From Pseudomonas salomonii (GTDB taxonomy: Bacteria; Pseudomonadota; Gammaproteobacteria; Pseudomonadales; Pseudomonadaceae): a stretch of 64,000 bases of DNA. The notes below the pieces were generated by a model. That model did no database searches. It was not told the DNA's origin and saw nothing but the letters and a program-made list of their open reading frames with translations. The stretch is from the NCBI RefSeq assembly GCF_900107155.1, contig NZ_FNOX01000002.1:62001-126000 (forward strand), given 5' to 3'. A program made the position numbers and the translations under genes. This document shows positions 17,096-25,832 of the stretch, in pieces; position 1 is the stretch's first letter; the number at the start of each line of letters is the position of its first letter.

Positions 17096-17972
17096 CCCAC
17101 TTCTGCGCAAGCGCGAGAAAAGCCAGTGTGGCAGGCGAGGCCTGGCGGCGATCCAGCACCGCCAGGCCGATGCGGCGCGGCACGGGCGGCGACAACGGCC
17201 GCTCGACATAACGGCCGTCGGCGTGATCGGGCAGCGATGCCTGCGCCACGATGCTCACGCCGTCGCCACGGCTGACGGCCGCCAGCGTGCTGAGCAATTG
17301 CGCGCAACGATAACGCACGTTGGGCCGCAAACCGACGACGCTGAACAAGCGCATCACCAGCTCCGATGAGCCGGCTTCGGTGAGGATGAACGGATCATCA
17401 CACAGTGCCTGTAAAGGCACCGACGCGCTGGCAACCAGCGCATGGGTGGGCGGCAACAACGCGACCAACTGATCCTCCAACAACGCCACGGTGTCGAAGC
17501 GTTCACTGTCTGTTGGCGTGTCGGCGAGCACCACAAAACCCACGTCGACGCGCCGCTCGTCCAGCCACTGGATAACTTGCCGGTCTGGCCCTTCGTCCAC
17601 ATGCACTTCAATGCCGGGGTAGGCCATCCGGAAATGGCTGAGAATTGCCGGCAACAAACGCACCGACGCGGTGGGGCCGAAGGAGCCGATGCGCAAGGTA
17701 CCGCGCTTCATCCCACGGGCATCGGCGGCTTCCTGCTGCAAGGTCGCGGCCAGACCCAGCATGGCACGGGCGCGCCCGAGTAATTGCGCGCCGATATCGC
17801 TCAGCTCCACCAGCGTCTGGTGGCGCCGAAACAATTCCACGCCCAGCTCCTGTTCCAGGGCCTTGACGGCATGGGACACCGCCGACTGGCTGATGCCCAG
17901 GCGGTGCGCCGCACTGGTGAAACCTTGCAGCTCGGCCACCAGAGAAAAAATTTCCAGTTGGGTCAAGGTCAT
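17076..17972 (-). CDS. LysR-family transcriptional regulator
   Basis: The 298-aa regulator has the N-terminal winged helix-turn-helix (TLTQLEIFSLVAELQGFTSAAHRLGISQSAVSHAVKALEQELG) followed by a linker helix and a periplasmic-binding-protein-like effector domain from about residue 92. It is divergent from the EamA transporter gene at 18017, with 44 bases between starts, so it probably controls that exporter. Its last 20 bases overlap the adhesin gene on the other strand. Confidence 0.93.
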   Translation of the reverse strand: MTLTQLEIFSLVAELQGFTSAAHRLGISQSAVSHAVKALEQELGVELFRRHQTLVELSDIGAQLLGRARAMLGLAATLQQEAADARGMKRGTLRIGSFGPTASVRLLPAILSHFRMAYPGIEVHVDEGPDRQVIQWLDERRVDVGFVVLADTPTDSERFDTVALLEDQLVALLPPTHALVASASVPLQALCDDPFILTEAGSSELVMRLFSVVGLRPNVRYRCAQLLSTLAAVSRGDGVSIVAQASLPDHADGRYVERPLSPPVPRRIGLAVLDRRQASPATLAFLALAQKWVTDRPG

Positions 17973-18016
17973 GAGTAAAGGCTCATTTTACGATTACTGA
18001 TCATTAGTCGAAGAAT

Positions 18017-18973
18017 ATGCCCATCCTGTCGCCTGTCGAGCAACTGCTAATGCAACCTCCGTCTGATCGCCTCACCTACCTGAAGCTGGCCGCTGTGACC
18101 ATGATTTGGGGTGGCACTTTTGTCGCCGGACGTTACCTGGCCAATCAAGTCGACCCGCTGCTGGCCGCCAGCCTGCGGTTTATCCTGGCCAGCCTTGCGC
18201 TGCTGCTGTTTATGCTGTGTGCACGCATCCCGCTGGCGCGGCCACGTCCCCGGCAACTGCTGCATCTGGCGGTGCTGGGGTTTTTCGGGATCTTTTTCTA
18301 CAACCTGTGTTTTTTCTACGGCCTGCAGTACATCAACGCCTCGCGCGCTTCGTTGATCGTGGCGTTGAATCCGGCGGTGATCGGCCTGGTTTCCTGGTGG
18401 TTGTTCAAAGAGCGCCTCGGCACTGCCAGGGTGCTGGGTATCGCGTTGTGCCTGGCCGGCGCTGCGACGGTGATCGTCAGTCGCAACCCGCAGTTGCTGC
18501 AAGGTGCATCGAGTACCTGGCAGGGCGACCTGCTGGTGTTCGGCTGTGTGCTGGGGTGGGGGATTTACTCGTTGTTTTCCCGCGCATTGAATCAAAGCCT
18601 GGGGCCGTTGCAAACGGTCACCTGGTCAGTGCTGCTGGGCACCCTGATGCTGACGGCTGTCACCGCGCTCGCCGGGCGCTTCACGCTTGCAGGGCTTGGC
18701 AGCCTGCACCTGCCGCAGGTTGTGAGCCTGTTGTATTTGGGCGTGCTCGGCTCCGCGCTGGCGTACATCGGCTATTACGATGGCATCCGGCGTATCGGCG
18801 CGACCCGCGCAGGCGTGTTTATCGCGCTGAACCCGCTGACGGCGGTGATCTGCGGCGCGCTGCTGCTTGGCGAACAGCTAACGTTACCCATGGCGCTCGG
18901 CGGCGCGGTGATCCTGTTGGGCATCTATCTGTGCAACAAACCCCTTGCGCAGCCCAGCGCAATAGGGATTTGA
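18017..18973 (+). CDS. EamA/DMT-family metabolite exporter
   Basis: The 318-aa integral membrane protein has ten predicted helices arranged as two EamA repeats. The first begins KLAAVTMIWGGTFVAGRYLA and the second near GDLLVFGCVLGWGIYSLFSRAL. Proteins of this family export amino acids or other small metabolites; the substrate cannot be read from sequence. A second possible start is at 18050. The divergent LysR gene is the probable regulator. Confidence 0.88.
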   Translation: MPILSPVEQLLMQPPSDRLTYLKLAAVTMIWGGTFVAGRYLANQVDPLLAASLRFILASLALLLFMLCARIPLARPRPRQLLHLAVLGFFGIFFYNLCFFYGLQYINASRASLIVALNPAVIGLVSWWLFKERLGTARVLGIALCLAGAATVIVSRNPQLLQGASSTWQGDLLVFGCVLGWGIYSLFSRALNQSLGPLQTVTWSVLLGTLMLTAVTALAGRFTLAGLGSLHLPQVVSLLYLGVLGSALAYIGYYDGIRRIGATRAGVFIALNPLTAVICGALLLGEQLTLPMALGGAVILLGIYLCNKPLAQPSAIGI

Positions 18974-18981
18974 TGAGAGTG

Positions 18982-19010
18982 CGGACAAATACTGTTACGC
19001 TGTGTAGAAT
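18982..19010 (+). promoter_or_regulatory. Candidate sigma-70 promoter for the hpd leader
   Basis: CGGACA (18982-18987, 4/6) and TAGAAT (19005-19010, 5/6) stand at the ideal 17-base spacing. Transcription would begin near 19017, leaving a leader of about 200 bases before hpd. Confidence 0.5.
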
Positions 19011-19030
19011 CGATTTACGCATACAAGAAT

Positions 19031-19183
19031 ATGGACTTGCGCTCACGCAAGCCTCGGCCGTCAGAGACTGATGTAATCATGAAGCTACTCGGCTCCCCCC
19101 TGATCTTTGGTGACTTCCTCGCCCGCAGCGTGCGGGGTCTCTCGTGCGCGCCACCCTGCAACCTCATCCTTGCCTGTAATTGA
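19031..19183 (+). CDS. Possible leader peptide upstream of hpd (50 aa)
   Basis: An ATG-initiated frame of 50 codons ends at TGA 19181-19183. An internal ATG at 19079 would give 34 codons. It has no recognised domain and weak ribosome-binding sites. Its last codons run over the sequence ACCTCATC (19161-19168), which is the exact complement of the hpd Shine-Dalgarno region. Translation of this frame would therefore be expected to affect hpd translation. It may be a regulatory leader rather than a functional protein. Confidence 0.4.
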   Translation: MDLRSRKPRPSETDVIMKLLGSPLIFGDFLARSVRGLSCAPPCNLILACN

Positions 19184-19212
19184 CTGCTTGCTACTTACAA
19201 GAATGATGAGGT
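19122..19212 (+). promoter_or_regulatory. Structured 5-prime leader sequestering the hpd ribosome-binding site
   Basis: ACCTCATC (19161-19168) is perfectly complementary to GATGAGGT (19205-19212), which contains the hpd Shine-Dalgarno. The pairing extends inward with CTTG (19169-19172) and CAAG (19198-19201). Just upstream are two mutually exclusive hairpins that share 19131-19136: CCCGCA-GCG-TGCGGG (19122-19136), and TGCGGGGT (19131-19138) with ACCCTGCA (19153-19160). The layout is that of a translational switch. No T run follows, so it is not a terminator. Confidence 0.5.
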
Positions 19213-19218
19213 GCCGAA

Positions 19219-20295
19219 ATGGCCGACCAATACGATAACCCAATGGGCCTGATGGGCTTTGAATTTATTGAATTCGCATCGCCCACTCCGGGCACCCTGG
19301 AGCCGATCTTCGAGATCATGGGCTTCACCAAAGTCGCGACCCACCGCTCCAAGAATGTGCACCTGTACCGCCAGGGCGAGATCAACCTGATCCTCAACAA
19401 CCAGCCCGACAGCCTGGCCTCGTACTTCGCCGCCGAACACGGCCCGTCGGTGTGCGGCATGGCGTTCCGGGTCAAAGACTCGCAGCAGGCTTACAACCGC
19501 GCGTTGGAACTGGGCGCCCAACCGATCCATATCGAAACCGGCCCGATGGAACTCAACCTGCCGGCCATCAAGGGCATCGGCGGTGCGCCGCTGTACCTGA
19601 TCGACCGCTTCGGTGAAGGCAACTCGATATATGACATCGACTTCGTGTACCTCGAAGGTGTCGACCGCAACCCGGTAGGGGCGGGCCTCAAGGTCATCGA
19701 CCACCTGACCCACAACGTGTATCGCGGCCGCATGGCCTACTGGGCCAACTTCTACGAGAAACTGTTCAACTTCCGTGAAGCACGCTACTTCGATATCAAG
19801 GGCGAATACACCGGCCTTACGTCCAAGGCCATGAGTGCCCCGGACGGCATGATCCGCATCCCGCTGAACGAGGAATCGTCCAAGGGCGCCGGCCAGATCG
19901 AAGAGTTCCTGATGCAGTTCAACGGCGAGGGCATCCAGCACGTGGCGTTCCTCACCGAAGACCTGGTCAAGACCTGGGATGCGTTGAAGAAGATCGGCAT
20001 GCGCTTCATGACCGCGCCGCCGGACACCTACTACGAAATGCTCGAAGGCCGCCTGCCAAACCACGGCGAGCCGGTGGACCAACTGCAGGCGCGCGGTATT
20101 TTGCTGGACGGCTCCTCGATCGAGGGCGACAAGCGCCTGCTGCTGCAGATCTTCTCGGAAACCCTGATGGGCCCGGTGTTCTTCGAATTCATCCAGCGCA
20201 AAGGCGACGATGGGTTTGGCGAGGGCAACTTCAAGGCGCTGTTCGAGTCGATCGAGCGCGACCAGGTACGTCGCGGTGTACTGACCACCGACTAA
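19219..20295 (+). CDS. hpd: 4-hydroxyphenylpyruvate dioxygenase
   Basis: The 358-aa Fe(II) dioxygenase converts 4-hydroxyphenylpyruvate to homogentisate in tyrosine catabolism and feeds pyomelanin formation when homogentisate accumulates. The facial triad is H162 (IDHLTHN), H241 (IQHVAFL) and E323 (FFEFIQR), one number above the classical P. fluorescens enzyme because Met1 is counted. Length and sequence fit the bacterial HPPD family. It is a single gene closed by a terminator and preceded by a long structured leader. Confidence 0.97.
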   Translation: MADQYDNPMGLMGFEFIEFASPTPGTLEPIFEIMGFTKVATHRSKNVHLYRQGEINLILNNQPDSLASYFAAEHGPSVCGMAFRVKDSQQAYNRALELGAQPIHIETGPMELNLPAIKGIGGAPLYLIDRFGEGNSIYDIDFVYLEGVDRNPVGAGLKVIDHLTHNVYRGRMAYWANFYEKLFNFREARYFDIKGEYTGLTSKAMSAPDGMIRIPLNEESSKGAGQIEEFLMQFNGEGIQHVAFLTEDLVKTWDALKKIGMRFMTAPPDTYYEMLEGRLPNHGEPVDQLQARGILLDGSSIEGDKRLLLQIFSETLMGPVFFEFIQRKGDDGFGEGNFKALFESIERDQVRRGVLTTD

Positions 20296-20307
20296 GCGTC
20301 AGCAACA

Positions 20308-20344
20308 AAAAAGCCCGGCGAGAAGGTTTTCAGCCGGGCTTTTT
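20308..20344 (+). terminator. Rho-independent terminator of hpd
   Basis: AAAAAGCCCGGC (20308-20319) pairs with GCCGGGCTTTTT (20333-20344) across a 13-base loop. It may also stop the convergent rarD transcript. Confidence 0.9.
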
Positions 20345-20358
20345 AGTGCCTGCACCTT

Positions 20359-21240
20359 TTAAGCTTTGCGCTGACGCACCAAATGTTTGAAGCCTTCATA
20401 CACCAGCACCATCACGGCCAGCCAGATCGGAATATACGTCAGCCATTGCCCGCCCTTGATGCCTTCGCCCAACAACAAGGCCACAAAGAGCAGTAAAACC
20501 GGCTCCACATAGCTGAGCAACCCGAACAGGCTAAAGGCCAATAAACGGCTGGCGATGATGTAGCTCACCAGCGCTGAAGCACTGATCAAACCCAGTATCG
20601 GGATCAAGGCATAGAGCTTGGGATGCACATCCAGCACCGCAAAACCTTGTTCGCCATGCTGCACAAACCACCAGGCCACCGGCAGCATCAGCGCCATGTC
20701 CAGCCACAAGCCGCCCAGATGATCGGTGTGCAGGTATTTACGCACCACGAAATACACCGGGTAACCGATGATCACCACCAGGGTGGCCCAGGAAAAACCA
20801 CCGGCCTGGTACAGCTCATTAAGCACCCCGAGTGCGGCAAAAAATACCGCGATCTGCTGCAAGCGCGACAAGCGTTCGCCGTACACCAGGCGCCCGGTCA
20901 ACACCATGGTCAGCGGCAACAGGAAATACCCCACCGACACATCCAGGCTGCGCCCGTTCAGCGGCGCCCACATAAATAGCCACAATTGCACGCCCAGCAG
21001 CGCGGACGAAAGCACCACGCCGCCGATCAATCGCGGCTTCGCCGCCAGCATTTGCAGCAACTCCCACACACGCCGCCATTCACCGCTGACGATCATGAAC
21101 ACAGTCATGCACGGCACGGTCAGCAGCATGCGCCAACCAAAAATCTCCAGGCCGCTCAAGGGCGTGAGCAGCGAGGTGAAGTAGTACATCACGGCAAACA
21201 ACACCGAGGCCAAGACCGATAAAACAACACCTTTAGACAC
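20359..21240 (-). CDS. rarD: RarD/EamA-family transporter
   Basis: The 293-aa membrane protein has ten hydrophobic segments and the RarD pattern, including LLTPLSGLEIFGWRMLLTVPCM near the N-terminus, QLWLFMWAPLNGRSLDVSVGYFLLPL in the middle, and YVEPVLLLFVALLLGE near the C-terminus. RarD is associated with chloramphenicol sensitivity in E. coli; its natural substrate is not settled. The gene is convergent with hpd. The 194-base gap to the next gene on its upstream side holds a REP-like hairpin. Confidence 0.85.
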   Translation of the reverse strand: MSKGVVLSVLASVLFAVMYYFTSLLTPLSGLEIFGWRMLLTVPCMTVFMIVSGEWRRVWELLQMLAAKPRLIGGVVLSSALLGVQLWLFMWAPLNGRSLDVSVGYFLLPLTMVLTGRLVYGERLSRLQQIAVFFAALGVLNELYQAGGFSWATLVVIIGYPVYFVVRKYLHTDHLGGLWLDMALMLPVAWWFVQHGEQGFAVLDVHPKLYALIPILGLISASALVSYIIASRLLAFSLFGLLSYVEPVLLLFVALLLGEGIKGGQWLTYIPIWLAVMVLVYEGFKHLVRQRKA

Positions 21241-21379
21241 ACTGTCCTCGCGAAAACTGTCTGATACACAAAGAAGGGGAGTTTCAGCAGGTGATTATGG
21301 TGCTTTTGGTGATGGTTGGTCGCACTGTTTAGGGGCGTTTTGCAGAAATTTACTCACGGGCAGGGCTTTGCTTGAAACA

Positions 21380-21407
21380 GTGGCGAGCAGGTTTACCTGC
21401 TCGCCAC
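21380..21407. repeat. REP-like hairpin
   Basis: GTGGCGAGCAGG (21380-21391) and CCTGCTCGCCAC (21396-21407) form a perfect 12-base-pair stem with a TTTA loop. It lies just beyond the stop of the aldo/keto reductase gene. The motif GTGGCGAG recurs in the element at 30930. Confidence 0.7.
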
Positions 21408-21434
21408 AAGGGCAGGGCGAACGGTTTTTATCTG

Positions 21435-22445
21435 CTACGAGCGCGCAATGCGGCCCGAGACAAAATGGCTCACATCATTAAACCCCGGCGTAGACGAATG
21501 CCCCGGCGTCACCAGCGAGTCAATAAACGCTTCATCTTCTGCCGTGATCTTCACGTCCAGCGCCCCGGTGTACGCGTCCCACTGCGCCTCGGTACGCGGC
21601 CCGACAATGGCCGAACTGACCGCCGCGTTATTCAGCACCCAGGCAATCGCAAACTCGACAATCCCCACGCCGCGCCCTTGGGTGTACTGCTGAATCTGCT
21701 GGGCGATGCGCAGCGACTCCACCCGCCATTCGGTTTCCAGGATGCGTTTGTCCTGGCGCGCCGCACGGCTGCCGGCTTCGGGTGTCACGTCGGGCGCGTA
21801 TTTGCCACTGAGTACCCCGCGTGCCAATGGGCTGTAAGGCACCACGCCCAAGCCATAGGCAGCGGCTGCGGTGATCTGCTCGACTTCAGCCTGACGGTTG
21901 ACGATGTTGTACAGCGGCTGGCTGATAACAGGTTTGTCGACACCCAGGCGTTCGGCCAGGCGAATCACTTCGGCGATACGCCAGCCCCGGTAGTTGGACA
22001 GCCCCCAGTGGCGGATTTTGCCTTGGCGGATCAGGTCGCCAATCGCCGACACGGTGACCTCCAGCGGTGTGCCGTGGTCCTCACGGTGCAGGTAGTAGAT
22101 ATCCAGGTAGTCGGTATCCAGGCGTGTCAGGCTCGCTTCCAACGCATTGAACATGCGCTTGCGGCCCAAGCCACTGCGGTTGGGCAAACCGTCTGCCGGG
22201 CCGAAACCGACTTTGGACGCCACCACCCAATCCGCCCGATTGCGGGTGATCGCTTCGCCGACGATTTCCTCGGAGCGCCCGCCGGTGTAGACGTCGGCCG
22301 TGTCGATAAAATTGATGCCCTGGTCCCAGGCCTTGTCGATGATGCGCAGCGAGTCTTGCGTGTTGGTCTGCTCGCCAAACATCATGGTGCCCAGGGTCAG
22401 TGCGCTGACCTTCAACCCGGACTGGCCCAATGTGCGGTAAATCAT
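21435..22445 (-). CDS. Aldo/keto reductase
   Basis: The 336-aa NADPH-dependent reductase is a TIM barrel. The catalytic tetrad is D48 (FIDTADVY), Y53, K78 (VASKVG) and H120 (IYYLHRED). GLSNYRGW and SPLARGVLSGKY are cofactor-side motifs. It is similar in layout to the YajO/YghZ group of bacterial AKRs. The physiological substrate is unknown. It is transcribed in the same direction as the LysR gene 81 bases upstream. Confidence 0.92.
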   Translation of the reverse strand: MIYRTLGQSGLKVSALTLGTMMFGEQTNTQDSLRIIDKAWDQGINFIDTADVYTGGRSEEIVGEAITRNRADWVVASKVGFGPADGLPNRSGLGRKRMFNALEASLTRLDTDYLDIYYLHREDHGTPLEVTVSAIGDLIRQGKIRHWGLSNYRGWRIAEVIRLAERLGVDKPVISQPLYNIVNRQAEVEQITAAAAYGLGVVPYSPLARGVLSGKYAPDVTPEAGSRAARQDKRILETEWRVESLRIAQQIQQYTQGRGVGIVEFAIAWVLNNAAVSSAIVGPRTEAQWDAYTGALDVKITAEDEAFIDSLVTPGHSSTPGFNDVSHFVSGRIARS

Positions 22446-22526
22446 GCAAAGCTCCTCATGGCAGGTAAACGTTACCCATGCAATACCAGACTCGGCAGCT
22501 CTGGAACAAGCCCTGCGCGTGTTTCT

Positions 22527-23429
22527 TCATGGATTGAGCAAGGCCTGGCAACGCTGCTGTAAAAAGCCATGCAGCACTTTCACCCGTTCCGACACTTGCA
22601 GGCGGTGTGGGCACATCAGGTTGAACGGCGTGGGCTCGCCTTGCCAGTCGGGCAGCAACGGCACCAGCCGCCCGGCCTTGATATCGCCGGCAATATCGAG
22701 GTTGGCCTTATAAGCGATGCCGTGGCCTGCCAGCGCCCAGCGCCGCACGATTTCACCGTCATCGCTCAGGTAGTCGCCCGACACCTCCACCTCCTGCAGC
22801 AAGGCACCCTGGCGAAAGTACCAGGTGCTATTCGCCTGCCCACGGCGCATGTAGCGCAACGTGCTGTGCTGCGCCAGGTCAGCCGGCGTGCGCGGTGTGC
22901 CATGGCGCGCCAGGTAGTCGGGGCTGGCGCAGGGGATGCGATGGTGGCCAGGCACCACAGGCAACGCCACCAGGCTGGAATCCCTTGGCACACCAAAGCG
23001 CAGGGCGATGTCGACGGTGTCACGAAACAAATCCGCGTTGCTGTCGTTAAGCAGCAACTGCAGGCGGATAGTCGGGTGTTCGAGCTTGAACTCATCCAGC
23101 CAACCCAGCAGTACGTTACGGCCGAAGTCCGAAGGTGCCGCCAGTTGCAATAACCCACTCAAGCTCTGGCCTTGTTGCTTGATCGCCTGTTCACCTTCGG
23201 CCAGCGCTTCGAGGGCCACCCGCACGCTGTCCAGGTAGCGTCGGCCTTCTTCGGTCAGGCGCATGCTGCGTGTCGAGCGGGCGAGCAAGCGGATGCCCAG
23301 CCGGGTTTCCAGGCGCTTGAGCGCAATACTTGCCGCCGCCGGGGTGAGGTTGAGGCTGCGCGCCGCCGCCGACAGGCTGCCGGTGTCGGCGGTACGCACG
23401 AACACTTCAAGGTCCAGGGTCGAGCTCAT
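22527..23429 (-). CDS. LysR-family transcriptional regulator
   Basis: The 300-aa regulator has an N-terminal helix-turn-helix (SLSAAARSLNLTPAAASIALKRLETRLG) and an effector domain from about residue 90. It resembles the CrgA/DsdC-type group that often regulates an adjacent divergent oxidoreductase. The divergent SDR gene starts 101 bases away, and the aldo/keto reductase lies downstream on the same strand, so it may control both. Confidence 0.93.
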   Translation of the reverse strand: MSSTLDLEVFVRTADTGSLSAAARSLNLTPAAASIALKRLETRLGIRLLARSTRSMRLTEEGRRYLDSVRVALEALAEGEQAIKQQGQSLSGLLQLAAPSDFGRNVLLGWLDEFKLEHPTIRLQLLLNDSNADLFRDTVDIALRFGVPRDSSLVALPVVPGHHRIPCASPDYLARHGTPRTPADLAQHSTLRYMRRGQANSTWYFRQGALLQEVEVSGDYLSDDGEIVRRWALAGHGIAYKANLDIAGDIKAGRLVPLLPDWQGEPTPFNLMCPHRLQVSERVKVLHGFLQQRCQALLNP

Positions 23430-23530
23430 TTGTAAAAATCCTTTAAAGATCTTGTCGTTTTACCGGGATTTTTCGCCGATTGCCAAGCTGAGAAGATCAA
23501 CGCTCACTTTCTTAGCCAGGTAACAACCCC

Positions 23531-24235
23531 ATGACATCTTCCCTCAGCGGTAAAACCGTCATCGTGATCGGCGGCAGCAGCGGCATCGGCGCCGCCGTGG
23601 CCGAGGCCGCCACCGCCCGTGGCGCACAGGTGGTGCTGGCCGGGCGCCGTTTGACCTCCGGTGTCGACAATGGCGTACGCAGCGAACCCGTCGACGTCAC
23701 CGACAGCGCTTCGTTGCAACGGTTGTTCGAAACGGTCGGGCGCTTTGATCATCTGGTGTTTACCTCCGGCCCGTCGGTGCGGGCCAAACCGTTGATCGAG
23801 ACGGACCTGGACGAGGCTCAGGATAATTTCAACGTGAAACTCTGGGGCGCCTTACGTGCGATCCAGCAGGCACTGCCATTTTTGGCTGAGCACGGCAGCA
23901 TCAGCCTCACCTCGGGCCAGTTGGGCCGTAAGTTAATGGCAGGGCAGTTCATCAAGACGGGTATCAATGCTGCGACTGAAGCGTTGGGCAAGCAGTTGGC
24001 AAAAGAACTGGCACCACGGCGCGTCAACGTGATCAGCCCCGGCGTGATCGACACGCCAGCGTATGCCGGGCTGGCAGAAGAGCAACGCTTGGCGATGTTC
24101 GCCAAGGCCGCAGGGGCGTTGCCGGTGGGGCGAGTGGGTCAAGCAGAGGAGGTCGCGTCAGGGTATGTGCTGGCCATGGAAAATGGCTTTATAACCGGCG
24201 CCGTGTTGGATATCGACGGCGGCGGCCTGTTGTAA
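23531..24235 (+). CDS. Atypical short-chain dehydrogenase/reductase-like protein
   Basis: The 234-aa Rossmann-fold protein has the cofactor motif GGSSGIG (residues 14-20), a catalytic-position serine S128 in SISLTSG, and the C-terminal GAVLDIDGGGLL. The normal YxxxK motif is not present. By alignment on NAATEALGKQLAKEL, the Tyr and Lys positions are K142 and N146. The protein may bind NAD(P) without classical catalysis or use a different proton path. It is divergent from a LysR gene that probably regulates it. Confidence 0.88.
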   Translation: MTSSLSGKTVIVIGGSSGIGAAVAEAATARGAQVVLAGRRLTSGVDNGVRSEPVDVTDSASLQRLFETVGRFDHLVFTSGPSVRAKPLIETDLDEAQDNFNVKLWGALRAIQQALPFLAEHGSISLTSGQLGRKLMAGQFIKTGINAATEALGKQLAKELAPRRVNVISPGVIDTPAYAGLAEEQRLAMFAKAAGALPVGRVGQAEEVASGYVLAMENGFITGAVLDIDGGGLL

Positions 24236-24264
24236 ACACAAAATAGAAATGTGGGACCTGCTTG

Positions 24265-24351
24265 TGTGGGAGCTGGCTGGCCTGCGATGGCATCAACTCG
24301 GTGTACCTGATACACCGAGGTGTCTGCATCGCGGGCCAGCCAGCTCCCACA
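24265..24351. repeat. Long REP-type inverted repeat
   Basis: The outer arms (24265-24289 and 24327-24351) match as inverted repeats with one mismatch and are built on TGTGGGAGCTGGCTGGCC. The centre has a second perfect stem, CTCGGTGTA-CCTGA-TACACCGAG. It lies between the convergent SDR and MFS genes and may act as a bidirectional terminator or mRNA stabiliser. Reduced copies of the TGTGGGAGCT motif occur at 28179 and 47067. Confidence 0.8.
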
Positions 24352-24360
24352 GAGGCCGCG

Positions 24361-25671
24361 CTATACCTTCAAGGTACGCGTCATGCGCAACGCCAGCACA
24401 CTGCCGGCCACAATCACCGCCGCCAGCAAGTACAACGCCATGTCCGTCGACCCGGTGGCATCCTTCACAAAGCCGACGATATACGGGCTCAGGAACCCCG
24501 CCATCTGGCCCATGGAGTTGATCAGCGCCAAACCGCCAGCCGCCGCACCCGCACTGAGCAGGGCAGTGGGCACCGGCCAGAACATCGGCAGGCCGGTAAG
24601 GGCGCCCATGGTGGCGATGGTCAGGCCGAGAATCGCAAGGGCCGGGGTGGTGGCGAAGTTCACCGCAATCACCAGGCCAATCGCGCCCATCAACATCGGT
24701 ACCACCAAGTGCCAGCGACGTTCCTTGCGCAAATCGGCGGAGCGGCCCACCAGCAGCATGAACACGGCGGCCAGCAGGTAAGGGATCGCACTCAGCCAGC
24801 CAATCACCAGGTTATCGCTGAAGCCCAGGTTCTTGATGATCGATGGCAGCCAGAAGTTGATGGCGTACACGCCGCTCTGGATGCAGAAGTAGATCAGCCC
24901 GAACGCCCAGATCGCCGGGTTCTTGAACACTTCGCCGAGCGAATCGGTGGTGGTTTTCGGCTTGTTGGCCAAATCCGTCGCCTGATCGGCTTCCAGCACC
25001 GCACGCTCATGGGGCGTGAGCCACTTGGCGTTGGCAAAGCTGTCGCTGAGCAGGAAGTAGGCGAGGGCGCCGAGTATCACGGTGGGAATGCCTTGCAGCA
25101 GGAACATCCACTGCCAGCCCGCCAGGCCGCCCTGGCCCGCGGCGAAGTGGTTGAGGATCCAGCCGGAAAACGGGCTGCCCAGCAGGCCGGACACCGGAAT
25201 TGCCGACATGAACAACGCCATGATCCGCCCACGGCGAAAGGTCGGGAACCACTGCGAGAGGTACAGCACCACGCCGGGGAAGAACCCGGCTTCTGCGGCA
25301 CCGGTCAGCAGGCGCAAGCCGTAGAAGTGGCTGGGGGTGGTGACGAACAGCAGGCACGTGGAAAGTGTGCCCCAGACAATCATCATCAGTGCAATCCAGC
25401 GCCGTGGGCCGAATTTGGTCAGCGCCAGGTTGCTCGGCACGCCGCACAGCACGTAGCCGATAAAGAAGATCCCGGCACCGAGGCCGTATACCGTTTCGCT
25501 GAATTTCAACGCATCGAGCATCTGCAACTTGGCAAAGCCAACGTTCACCCGGTCAAGGTAGTTGAACAAGTAGCAGATAAAAATGAAGGGGATCAGGCGC
25601 AGGGTAATGCGCTTGTAGATGGCGTTTTTATCGTCATCGGTGGCCAGTGTGGCAGCGGCGCTCTGTGACAT
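24361..25671 (-). CDS. MFS transporter, anion:cation symporter type
   Basis: The 436-aa protein has 12 hydrophobic segments. The N-terminal signature RLIPFIFICYLFNYLDRVNVGFAKL is typical of the ACS subfamily, which takes up organic anions such as glucarate, galactonate and glycerate. The loop GPRRWIALMMIVWG follows. It is divergent from a CdaR-type regulator, beyond which lies glycerate kinase, so uptake of glycerate or a sugar acid that yields glycerate is the likely role. Confidence 0.9.
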   Translation of the reverse strand: MSQSAAATLATDDDKNAIYKRITLRLIPFIFICYLFNYLDRVNVGFAKLQMLDALKFSETVYGLGAGIFFIGYVLCGVPSNLALTKFGPRRWIALMMIVWGTLSTCLLFVTTPSHFYGLRLLTGAAEAGFFPGVVLYLSQWFPTFRRGRIMALFMSAIPVSGLLGSPFSGWILNHFAAGQGGLAGWQWMFLLQGIPTVILGALAYFLLSDSFANAKWLTPHERAVLEADQATDLANKPKTTTDSLGEVFKNPAIWAFGLIYFCIQSGVYAINFWLPSIIKNLGFSDNLVIGWLSAIPYLLAAVFMLLVGRSADLRKERRWHLVVPMLMGAIGLVIAVNFATTPALAILGLTIATMGALTGLPMFWPVPTALLSAGAAAGGLALINSMGQMAGFLSPYIVGFVKDATGSTDMALYLLAAVIVAGSVLALRMTRTLKV

Positions 25672-25832
25672 GGCAGTCTCTCTTTATTATGATTTTTCGC
25701 GATGCGAGGGTAACGTTGATCGCCCAAAGAGTCTCGGCCACCTTGCTGGGTGCTGTCTTTGTGCCCGCGCACAGTCAAGCGGGCTTTGCGCTGTGCTTCT
25801 GTACAACCACGCCTTTAAAGGAACTTAGCCCC

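Noticed and set aside
24262-25668. 468-codon frame opposite the MFS transporter gene
   Set aside because: Its composition (Q, H, R rich, no hydrophobic core) is typical of an antisense shadow of a membrane protein gene.
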